Shown here: one piece after another, positions 1 through 6,046 of the stretch | Position numbering within the stretch: the first letter of the stretch is position 1 | How the letters are laid out: every line of letters begins with the position of its first letter | NCBI GenBank assembly: GCA_022561525.1 | Contig: JADFRB010000132.1 | Location: forward strand, 1-6,154 | Direction: 5' to 3' | Length of the DNA stretch: 6,154 nt | Origin: Nitrospinota bacterium | GTDB lineage: Bacteria > Nitrospirota > Nitrospiria > Nitrospirales > UBA8639 | Notes under the pieces: model-generated | What the model was told of the DNA's origin: nothing | The model's database searches: none | The model's input: the letters and a program-made list of their open reading frames with translations, nothing else | Translations under genes and position numbers: made by a program

Positions 1-30
1 GGCACGTTGGGGACATTTCTTGCAGCGCAT
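1..30 (-). CDS. Partial TtuA/NcsA-like tRNA 2-thiolation protein (first 10 codons)
   Basis: Only the N-terminus is present; the gene runs off the left edge. An ATG (complement of 28-30) opens the peptide MRCKKCPQRA. The spacing M-x-C-x-x-C followed by a small residue matches the first half of the N-terminal zinc finger of the TtuA/NcsA (TIGR00269) family, which from memory begins roughly M-V-C-K-x-C-x-x-x-A. Those enzymes are PP-loop ATPases that adenylate a tRNA uridine and insert sulfur delivered by a ubiquitin-like carrier. The start lies 9 nt after the stop of a small Gly-Gly carrier gene on the same strand, the expected partner, and there is no strong Shine-Dalgarno of its own, so translational coupling is likely. 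Ten residues are too few for certainty; another short zinc-ribbon protein is possible. Confidence 0.5.
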   Translation of the reverse strand, partial: MRCKKCPQRA

Positions 31-39
31 GGGAATGGG

Positions 40-234
40 TTAGCCCCCTGAAATGACTGATCGAATTTCAATGGAGTCGGAATCGTTCAAGACTTCGTCC
101 TCCGTGACGAGGTCGTCGCCGCGGATCACAAGGTAGGCTTCGGGGGTGAGTTCCAATTGCTGGAGCAATTGTCGAACAAGCGTAGGCCCTGGAATATCGA
201 GATCTTTGGGGGGATGAGTGAGGTGGACTTTCAT
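40..234 (-). CDS. MoaD/ThiS/TtuB-like sulfur carrier protein
   Basis: A 64-aa protein from an ATG to TAA. It has the beta-grasp sulfur carrier pattern: an N-terminal strand (MKVHLTH), a helix with VRQLLQQLEL (20-29) preceding the turn PEAYLVIRGDDLVTEDEVL (31-49), an acidic D-S-D-S-I-E-I-R strand (51-58), and a C-terminal V-I-S-G-G. The terminal Gly-Gly is where such carriers are adenylated and thiocarboxylated by an E1-like enzyme. The pattern of a V-I-R-x-x-x-L-V-T core and a V-x-S-G-G end resembles TtuB/SAMP-type carriers for tRNA thiolation more than MoaD proper, and the next gene supports that. ThiS (thiamine) remains possible, though no thiazole genes are visible. An upstream in-frame TTG (complement of 274-276) would add 14 residues (QTQHPPSYDAPEY after the initiator); the ATG is chosen because family members start at this strand. 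Neither start has a good ribosome binding site. Confidence 0.8.
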   Translation of the reverse strand: MKVHLTHPPKDLDIPGPTLVRQLLQQLELTPEAYLVIRGDDLVTEDEVLNDSDSIEIRSVISGG

Positions 235-622
235 ATATTCTGGTGCATCATAAGACGGCGGGTGCTGAGTTTGCAATTGTCACCAGGGTATGGCAAGTCA
301 TTGATATACAGTGGGATATACGGGGGCAGGTTCAAAAAATATGCCTTCCAGTGGGTTTTCCCCATCATTAGCCGAAAAGCCCTGGAAACCTTCCAGAGGT
401 AAAATAGCCACTTAAAGCAGTCTAAAGGACCTAATCGGGCGAATTCTGAACTAATTTTCTCAGTAGGATCGTATGTTTTTTTAATTTTCAGTATAGAAAA
501 ACCGATAAAAATGATAGGATTTTACGTAAAGATCAGGAACGAGTGCTGTATGCCAGAACCGATTTTGGTATTGTGCTTCGGCGTTCAATGGGGTGTGCAC
601 AACATTATGAGCCCAGAGCTTC

Positions 623-630
623 TATAAAAT
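623..630 (+). promoter_or_regulatory. Possible -10 element (TATAAAAT)
   Basis: TATAAAAT lies about 36 bases before the transketolase GTG and 21 bases before its ribosome binding site, a reasonable place for a sigma-70 -10 box giving a short leader. No convincing -35 hexamer is found 16-18 bp upstream (the sequence there is AACATT or CAACAT), so this is tentative. The AT-rich stretch at 473-530 could equally house the promoter. Confidence 0.25.
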
Positions 631-650
631 TCCATCATCTGGTTTCTTGC

Positions 651-657
651 AGGAAGG
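651..657 (+). promoter_or_regulatory. Ribosome binding site deciding the transketolase start
   Basis: AGGAAGG ends 8 nt before the GTG at 666-668, which is optimal Shine-Dalgarno spacing. It favours the GTG over an in-frame upstream GTG at 543, which would add 41 residues with no transketolase resemblance and has only an AGGA placed too close (535-538). Confidence 0.8.
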
Positions 658-665
658 ACGAGACC

Positions 666-2753
666 GTGGCTGATCAAATTTCTATTGAGCAATTAAGTAT
701 CAATACCATTCGAACCTTGGCAATGGACGCGGTGCAAGCCGCCAAATCCGGCCATCCGGGAACGCCTATGGCCATGGCGCCTGTGACTTATTGCCTCTGG
801 AATCAATTTCTTCAATTTGATCCTGATGATCCTATTTGGCCCAACCGCGATCGATTTGTCCTTTCCATCGGCCATGCCTCGATGCTCCTCTATGCCATGT
901 TGCATGTGACCCAAGTTAAGGCCGTCAATGATGAATACAAGCCCACGAATGATTTGGCGGTCCCGCTGGACGAAATCAAGCGGTTTCGGCAATTAGAGAG
1001 CAAATGCCCTGGACATCCTGAATACCATTGGATTTCTGGGGTTGAAACCACGACGGGGCCCCTTGGGCAGGGCCTGGGGAATAGTGTTGGGATGGCGATG
1101 GCTCAGCGCTGGATGGCCGAGTATTTTAATCGCCCGGGATTCGACATCATCAACTATGATGTGTATTCCCTGTGTGGGGATGGCTGTATGATGGAGGGCC
1201 TGTCGAGTGAAGCCGCTTCGCTTGCCGGCCACTTGAAATTGTCAAATCTGTGTTGGATCTATGACAACAACAAGATTACGATCGAGGGAAAGACTGCGTT
1301 GGCGTTTAGTGAAGATGTAGGGGCCCGCTTTCGTGCTTATGGATGGAACGTGGCCTACGTTGACGATGCCAATAATTTAGAAAAACTGTCCGAGGCTTTC
1401 CGCGTGTTTCAAGAGGAAAACACCAGACCCACTCTGATTATTGTCGAAAGTCACATCGCGTTTGGCGCACCGAATAAACAGGACACCCACGGCGCACATG
1501 GTGAACCTTTGGGTGAAGAAGAAATTCGCCTGACCAAGAAAAATTATGGGTGGCCCGAAGACGCCAAGTTCTTGGTTCCGGAAGAAGTCGTCCAGCATTT
1601 TCAAACCGGCATGGGCCAACGAGGAAAAGCGAATCGAGAGGTGTGGATGGCGAAGGTTCAGGAGTACACAACACAGTATCCTGACCTCGCGGATCAGTTG
1701 TACAAGATGCAGCATCGACAACTCCCGGAAGGATGGGCTCGAGGGTTGACGGAATTTCCTGCCGACAAAAAAGGTCTAGCCACACGGGAATCGTCAGGGA
1801 AAGTCCTCAATGCGATTGCGAAGGAAGTCCCCTGGCTGATGGGCGGAGCCGCGGATCTCGCACCCTCGACCAAAACTCGTTTGACCTTTGATGGTGCCGG
1901 TGACTTTGAAGCGACTACTCCAGGTGGGCGAAACCTCCACTTCGGTGTTCGGGAACATGCCATGGGTGCGATTATGACCGGCATGGTGTTGTCAAAGGTG
2001 CGGGCGTATGGCGCGGGCTTTCTGATTTTTAGTGACTATGGCCGGCCGTCTATTCGTCTCGCAGCTATGATGGAAATCCCGGTGATTTACGTGTTCACGC
2101 ATGATTCCATCGGCGTGGGAGAGGATGGTCCGACTCATCAACCCATTGAGCAATTGGCCTCGCTACGAGCCATTCCGGGGTTGGTCACCCTTCGTCCCGG
2201 TGACGCGAATGAAGTGGTCGAAGCCTGGCGAGTGATCATGCAACTCCAACATCAACCCGTGGTGCTGGCCTTAACTCGACAAGCCCTTCCGACGTTGGAC
2301 CGCATGCAGTATGGGTCAGCCCTCGGGGTCGCTCAGGGAGCCTATGTGTTGGCCGATCCCGATGACGGCAAGCCTGAAGTGTTATTGCTGGCTTCCGGAA
2401 GCGAAGTGCCACTGTGCGTGGATGCCTACGAACAATTGAAAGTGGATGGGATTAAAGCGCGTGTGGTGAGTATGCCGTCGTGGGAATTGTTTGAACAGCA
2501 GAGTCAAGACTATCGGGACTCGGTCATTCCTCCCGACGTGACGGCTCGTGTCTCGGTCGAGCAGGCGACAACCTTTGGGTGGAGCCGGTATGTGGGACTC
2601 ACTGGGACGAGCATTGGCATGCACACCTTTGGATCGTCAGCGCCGCTGAAGGATCTGACCAAACATTTTGGATTTACCGTTGATCACGTGATGGCTGCTG
2701 TAAAACAACAACTCGAACTTGCCGTTCGGGCTGAGGAGCCTGTCCAAGATTAG
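666..2753 (+). CDS. tkt: Transketolase
   Basis: Thiamine diphosphate enzyme that moves two-carbon ketol units between sugar phosphates (xylulose-5-P, ribose-5-P, erythrose-4-P) in the cytosolic pentose phosphate pathway. The GTG start gives 695 aa, slightly longer than the usual 660-680. The N-terminal TPP-binding domain shows SGHPG (28-32), GHAS (69-72), GPLGQG (131-136), the CGDGC..EG cofactor motif (170-178), metal-ligand DNN (200-202) and the substrate histidine in THGAHG (about 275). The pyrimidine domain shows GVREHAM with the proton-relay glutamate at about 430 and GEDGPTHQP (485-493), whose D487 and H491 match substrate-binding D469 and H473 of the E. coli enzyme; R538 in LTRQ matches R520. 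The C-terminal domain follows from about 560. All key residues are present, so it should be active. Its last five codons and stop lie inside a long inverted repeat, so the tail EPVQD may be element-derived. The fused transaldolase/isomerase gene starts 197 nt downstream on the same strand. Confidence 0.96.
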   Translation: MADQISIEQLSINTIRTLAMDAVQAAKSGHPGTPMAMAPVTYCLWNQFLQFDPDDPIWPNRDRFVLSIGHASMLLYAMLHVTQVKAVNDEYKPTNDLAVPLDEIKRFRQLESKCPGHPEYHWISGVETTTGPLGQGLGNSVGMAMAQRWMAEYFNRPGFDIINYDVYSLCGDGCMMEGLSSEAASLAGHLKLSNLCWIYDNNKITIEGKTALAFSEDVGARFRAYGWNVAYVDDANNLEKLSEAFRVFQEENTRPTLIIVESHIAFGAPNKQDTHGAHGEPLGEEEIRLTKKNYGWPEDAKFLVPEEVVQHFQTGMGQRGKANREVWMAKVQEYTTQYPDLADQLYKMQHRQLPEGWARGLTEFPADKKGLATRESSGKVLNAIAKEVPWLMGGAADLAPSTKTRLTFDGAGDFEATTPGGRNLHFGVREHAMGAIMTGMVLSKVRAYGAGFLIFSDYGRPSIRLAAMMEIPVIYVFTHDSIGVGEDGPTHQPIEQLASLRAIPGLVTLRPGDANEVVEAWRVIMQLQHQPVVLALTRQALPTLDRMQYGSALGVAQGAYVLADPDDGKPEVLLLASGSEVPLCVDAYEQLKVDGIKARVVSMPSWELFEQQSQDYRDSVIPPDVTARVSVEQATTFGWSRYVGLTGTSIGMHTFGSSAPLKDLTKHFGFTVDHVMAAVKQQLELAVRAEEPVQD

Positions 2754-2896
2754 ACAGATCTACTGTGGAGGCGCTGGATTTGGCCAGATTTTCCGATCCT
2801 TTTCGTTGAATAGTTCCACTATTCGCCTCAAATGATCGAAATATCTGACTCAAACCAGCACACCCTCGTGACGAACGCTAATCTTGGACAGGCTCC
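2735..2896. repeat. 162-bp quasi-palindrome with 19-nt perfect terminal arms
   Basis: The left arm 2735-2753 (GGAGCCTGTCCAAGATTAG) is the exact reverse complement of 2878-2896. Symmetry continues inward in the same register: GCTGG 2773-2777 with CCAGC 2855-2859, CAGAT 2785-2789 with ATCTG 2843-2847, CGATC 2794-2798 with GATCG 2834-2838, and a perfect apical hairpin GAATAGT-TCC-ACTATTC at 2808-2824. The paired coordinates sum to 5631-5632 throughout, so the whole segment folds as one long imperfect stem, with a poorly paired stretch next to the outer arms (about 2754-2772 against 2860-2877). The left arm contains the transketolase stop codon. No T run follows, so it does not look like a simple intrinsic terminator. 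It may be a miniature fold-back (MITE/ERIC-like) element or an inverted-duplication scar, and it could act as an mRNA-stabilising structure. No clear target-site duplication was found. Confidence 0.85.
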
Positions 2897-2935
2897 CAGT
2901 AATGATGGCGAATCCATGTCACCAGATGTGAAAGC

Positions 2936-2942
2936 AAGGAGG
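2936..2942 (+). promoter_or_regulatory. Strong ribosome binding site of the tal-pgi gene
   Basis: AAGGAGG, a near-perfect anti-16S match, ends 8 nt before the ATG at 2951. It fixes the start and predicts efficient translation independent of transketolase. The site lies outside the upstream palindrome, so the fold-back would not occlude it. Confidence 0.85.
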
Positions 2943-2950
2943 CTAAGATT

Positions 2951-5812
2951 ATGAATCCCCTCGTACAACTTCGAACTGCCGGACAAAGTCCTTGGTATGA
3001 CTACATCGAACGAGGATTGATCACCTCTGGGGACTTACAAGCGATGATCGATCAGGATGGACTGATGGGGGTGACCTCCAATCCATCTATCTTTGAAAAG
3101 GCCATTGCCGGAAGCGCGGATTACGACGAAGAATTACAGCGTGTCGCCGCTCGGGTCACGAGTGTGAAAGATATCTATGAAGCCTTGGCGATCCGAGATA
3201 TTCAAGCTGCGACGGATGTGATGTCTGCCGTCTATGAATCGAGCAAGGGGCGAGATGGGTATGTGAGTCTCGAAGTGTCCCCTGCTCTTGCATTTAACAC
3301 CGATGCGACGATTAAAGAAGCTCTTCGTCTGTGGAAAACCGTCGATCGTGCCAACGTGCTGATCAAAGTGCCGGGAACTCCAGAGGGATTGCCTGCCGTC
3401 GAGCACTTGCTGAGTCAGGGGTTGAATATCAACATCACCCTCTTGTTTAGTGTACAGGTCTATGAGGAAGTGGCCTGGACCTATATCCGGGGTTTGGAAA
3501 AATTCGCGGCCAATGGCGGCGATGTTTCTAAGATCGCCTCGGTGGCGAGTTTTTTCGTGAGCCGTATTGACACGCTTATTGATAAACATCTCGATGCCAA
3601 ACTCAAAGACGAAACCGATGAGAGCACACGAAAGACCCTTGAAAGCCTAAAAGGCCAAGTCGCAATCGCCAATGCCAAGGTTGCGTATAAGGTGTATCAG
3701 GAAATTTTTTCCAGCGCACAGTTTCACGCCTTGCAACAAAAAGGGGCGAAGGTTCAGCGTCTTCTGTGGGCGAGCACGGGAACAAAAAATCCACAGTACC
3801 CGGACACTTATTATATGGATTCGCTTATTGGTCCCGATACGGTGAATACGATTCCGGCAGCCACGTTTAATGCGTTTCGTGATCATGGAACGGTAAAAGA
3901 AACCCTGACCGAAGGCGTGGAAGAAGCCAAGGCGACGATGCAAAGCCTGGCGGATTGTGGCGTGTCCATGGCGGATGTGACGGAGACGTTGCTCAAAGAT
4001 GGAGCACGATTGTTTGGAGACTCTTTCGATCAACTGATGGGTGTGATTAGTCGGAAGCGAAGCGATGTGTTAGGTCCCAAATTAGATCGTCTGACCAAGA
4101 CCCTTGGGGCATGTGAGTCCGCGGTTCAAGAAACATTGAAAGAGGTACAGGATCAAAATTTGGTGAGGCGGTTATGGGCGAAAGACGCGACCTTGTGGCA
4201 TCAAGATCCTGAACATCAAAAGATCATTCAACACGCACTCGGATGGCTCACTATTTCTGAACAGCAAGTTCAACACATTCCACGATTGAAAGCGTTCGCT
4301 GAAGACATTATACATGCCGGATTCAAGCATATTCTGTTGTTGGGAATGGGCGGAAGCAGTCTGTGCCCGGAAGTATGCCGGATGACTTTTGGGGTTGTAC
4401 CAGGTTATCCCGAACTCCATGTCCTGGATAGCACGGTCCCATCGCAAGTGAAGAGTTTTGAAGCACGGGTTGACCTTGAACACACGCTGTGCATTGTGGC
4501 GAGTAAGTCGGGATCAACCACTGAACCGCTCGTATTTCAAAAATACTTCTTTGAACGGATGCGGCAAGTCAAAGGCGATCGAGCGGGTGAGAACTTTATC
4601 GCCATTACCGATCCAGGCTCTCTCTTAGAACAAGTCGCCAAAGAACTCAAGTTTCGAGATATTTTCCCTGGCGTTCCGGAAATCGGAGGACGGTACTCGG
4701 CGTTGTCCAATTTTGGCATGGTGCCAGCCGCGGCTATGGGAGTGAATGTCGAGCATCTGTTGTATCGCGCGGAACGGATGCGACATAGCTGTGATTTCTG
4801 TGTGCCAGCCGCGGATAATCCTGGAGTGGAACTAGGGGTGATCCTTGGAACATTAGCCAAGGCCGGCCATGATAAGGTGACGTTCATTACCTCACCAGCG
4901 CTCAGTGATGTCGGCGCCTGGTTGGAACAACTCATCGCCGAAAGCACAGGCAAAGAAGGGAAAGGGATTATTCCGGTCGATGATGAGCCGCTTGGCGCTC
5001 CTCATGTGTATGGTGCTGATCGTCTTTTTGCCTACATTCGGTATGCCGAGGGTGCAGATCCCGAACAGGATGCCAAGGTTGAGGCGTTAAAAGAAGCCGG
5101 GCATCCAGTCATTCGGATTGATGTGGCTGCTCTCATCAATTTAGGCCAAGAATTTTTCTTATGGGAAATCGCCACTGCCACGGCAGGGTCTTTGTTAGGG
5201 ATCAATGCGTTTGATCAACCCAATGTCCAGGAGAGCAAAGATTTCACCAAAGCGTATCTCGATGGGTTTAAGAAGAATGGGCAATTGCCAGAGGAATTAC
5301 CGATGGCCACTGATGGTGACGTTCGGATCTTTGCTGATGCTGCCAATCAACAAGCGTTAGGTGGCGCGTCTTCCTTGGACCAAGTGTTATCCGCCCATCT
5401 TTCTCGCGTACAAGCAGGGGATTACGTCGCGATCAATGCGTATGTCGAACGAACCCCAGCGGTCCACGATATCTTCCAACATATTCGGACCATGGTACGC
5501 GACGCCAAACAGGTGGCGACCACATTGGGCTATGGCCCGCGGTTCCTTCACTCAACCGGTCAACTCCATAAAGGTGGTCCTAACTCTGGTGTCTTTATTC
5601 AGGTGACCTCCGATGTGGAGCAGGACCTGGCGATTCCCGACGAGCCCTATTCCTTCGGTGTCCTAGCCGCAGCCCAAGCCTTAGGAGATTTGCAATGCCT
5701 CAACACCCGTAATCGCCGAGTGATCCGAATCCATCTTGGTGCTGATGTTGAAGCCGGGTTAAAACGAATCCAGAACGCGGTCGAGGGGGCGTTGCTGGCG
5801 CAAAAAGCGTAA
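2951..5812 (+). CDS. tal-pgi: Bifunctional transaldolase / glucose-6-phosphate isomerase
   Basis: A 953-aa fusion of two cytosolic sugar-phosphate enzymes. Residues 1 to about 370 are a transaldolase, which transfers a dihydroxyacetone unit between sedoheptulose-7-P/glyceraldehyde-3-P and erythrose-4-P/fructose-6-P. Visible are the GVTSNPSIF motif (40-48), the Schiff-base lysine K139 in NVLIKVPGT, NINITLLFS (159-167) and WASTGTKNP (273-281). After a helical linker (about 371-410), residues 410-953 are a phosphoglucose isomerase interconverting glucose-6-P and fructose-6-P. Visible are the phosphate loop GMGGSS (465-470), SKSGSTTEP (518-526), GGRYSALS (579-586), ESTGK with presumed base E664 (like MESNGK of classical enzymes), and FDQPNVQESK (754-763), the degenerate second PGI signature with K763 at the catalytic lysine position. 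HSTGQLHKGG (867-876) is typical, as I recall, of the fused subfamily. No frameshift or missing catalytic residue is seen. Placement after transketolase suggests one metabolic unit, perhaps co-transcribed across the 197-nt palindromic gap. Confidence 0.95.
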   Translation: MNPLVQLRTAGQSPWYDYIERGLITSGDLQAMIDQDGLMGVTSNPSIFEKAIAGSADYDEELQRVAARVTSVKDIYEALAIRDIQAATDVMSAVYESSKGRDGYVSLEVSPALAFNTDATIKEALRLWKTVDRANVLIKVPGTPEGLPAVEHLLSQGLNINITLLFSVQVYEEVAWTYIRGLEKFAANGGDVSKIASVASFFVSRIDTLIDKHLDAKLKDETDESTRKTLESLKGQVAIANAKVAYKVYQEIFSSAQFHALQQKGAKVQRLLWASTGTKNPQYPDTYYMDSLIGPDTVNTIPAATFNAFRDHGTVKETLTEGVEEAKATMQSLADCGVSMADVTETLLKDGARLFGDSFDQLMGVISRKRSDVLGPKLDRLTKTLGACESAVQETLKEVQDQNLVRRLWAKDATLWHQDPEHQKIIQHALGWLTISEQQVQHIPRLKAFAEDIIHAGFKHILLLGMGGSSLCPEVCRMTFGVVPGYPELHVLDSTVPSQVKSFEARVDLEHTLCIVASKSGSTTEPLVFQKYFFERMRQVKGDRAGENFIAITDPGSLLEQVAKELKFRDIFPGVPEIGGRYSALSNFGMVPAAAMGVNVEHLLYRAERMRHSCDFCVPAADNPGVELGVILGTLAKAGHDKVTFITSPALSDVGAWLEQLIAESTGKEGKGIIPVDDEPLGAPHVYGADRLFAYIRYAEGADPEQDAKVEALKEAGHPVIRIDVAALINLGQEFFLWEIATATAGSLLGINAFDQPNVQESKDFTKAYLDGFKKNGQLPEELPMATDGDVRIFADAANQQALGGASSLDQVLSAHLSRVQAGDYVAINAYVERTPAVHDIFQHIRTMVRDAKQVATTLGYGPRFLHSTGQLHKGGPNSGVFIQVTSDVEQDLAIPDEPYSFGVLAAAQALGDLQCLNTRNRRVIRIHLGADVEAGLKRIQNAVEGALLAQKA

Positions 5813-5890
5813 CCTTCCCCAAGGCCAGTTGGTTTTGGAAAAGGAATCGTCGTGTCAGAGCCCTCTGAAAAAAATTCAAAAGGGTTGTTC

Positions 5891-5918
5891 GGTTCTGGGT
5901 AATCAGAACCTGTTTCTT
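5891..5918 (+). terminator. Candidate rho-independent terminator of tal-pgi
   Basis: GGTTCTG (5891-5897) and CAGAACC (5904-5910) form a perfect 7-bp stem with a 6-nt loop, followed directly by the T-rich TGTTTCTT. It sits 78 nt after the tal-pgi stop. The T tract is interrupted and the stem only moderately GC-rich, so efficiency is uncertain. Its right arm also pairs with a downstream segment in an alternative hairpin. Confidence 0.45.
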
Positions 5919-5926
5919 GCAGGTTC
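5906..5926. repeat. Alternative hairpin overlapping the terminator stem
   Basis: GAACCTG (5906-5912) pairs perfectly with CAGGTTC (5920-5926) around a 7-nt loop. It shares GAACC with the right arm of the preceding stem, so the two hairpins are mutually exclusive in RNA. This may be an incidental result of clustered GGTTC/GAACC repeats or a switch-like arrangement. Confidence 0.4.
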
Positions 5927-5930
5927 AATT

Positions 5931-5951
5931 CCCCTCTTTGAAAAAGAGGGG
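5931..5951. repeat. GC-rich palindrome of dispersed-repeat type
   Basis: CCCCTCTTT (5931-5939) and AAAGAGGGG (5943-5951) form a perfect 9-bp stem with a GAA loop, followed by TGGGGGGAGATTTTCT. On the minus strand it reads as KSPPTPLFQRGE, a peptide I recognise from spurious ORFs predicted over dispersed intergenic palindromes in several bacterial groups including Nitrospira. Read on the minus strand it lacks a proper T tract, so a repeat is likelier than a dedicated terminator. Confidence 0.65.
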
Positions 5952-6020
5952 TGGGGGGAGATTTTCTCATCGGTGTCCTTGAGAGGCTAAGGTGTTGCAA
6001 GAACACTGGTGCTCGTTCTA

Positions 6021-6046
6021 ATCCCCCTCAGTTAAGGGGGTCTTCT
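6021..6046. repeat. Second short GC-rich palindrome, possible degenerate repeat copy
   Basis: CCCCCT (6023-6028) pairs with AGGGGG (6035-6040) over a 6-nt loop, followed by TCTTCT. The AATCCCCCT start and overall design resemble the palindrome about 90 bases upstream, suggesting a shortened relative of the same repeat family. The trailing T-rich bases could also allow weak termination on the plus strand. Confidence 0.4.

Larger units (their letters stand above)
277..665. other. Divergent intergenic region / transketolase 5' leader
   Basis: This gap of about 390 bases separates the minus-strand sulfur carrier unit from transketolase. No gene is supportable. Plus-strand open frames here either overlap the carrier on the opposite strand or are an upstream extension of transketolase. 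Visible elements are an AT-rich stretch at about 473-530 with a T run at 476-482, a perfect 10-bp palindrome TTTACGTAAA at 521-530, a small hairpin CTGGAA-ACC-TTCCAG at 382-396 without a T tract, and a short near-tandem repeat of GATATAC at 303-309 and 315-321. Promoters for both directions must lie here if both units are transcribed separately, but no clean -35/-10 pair stands out. Confidence 0.6.

Noticed and set aside
157..402. 81-residue plus-strand open frame opposite the sulfur carrier
   Set aside because: It overlaps the carrier gene on the other strand, has no ribosome binding site and no recognisable motif.
643..653. TTTCTTGCAG repeated at 16-25, 643-652 and 5913-5922
   Set aside because: The three copies sit in unrelated contexts (coding complement, ribosome binding leader, hairpin loop) with no shared flanks, so chance is the simplest explanation.
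2902..2931. Nine-codon mini-ORF (MMANPCHQM) before tal-pgi
   Set aside because: It has no ribosome binding site and no attenuation-type residue bias; the strong tal-pgi site lies separately downstream, so it is probably chance.
5813..5844. Inverted CCTTCCCCAA / TTGGAAAAGG immediately after the tal-pgi stop as a terminator
   Set aside because: The stem has two adjacent C-A mismatches in the middle and no T tract after it; the stem at 5891-5910 is better.
5647..6006. 119-residue minus-strand open frame at the right end
   Set aside because: It is antisense to the end of tal-pgi and crosses the intergenic hairpins; its PPTPLFQRGE part is the repeat palindrome translated, a known source of spurious gene calls.
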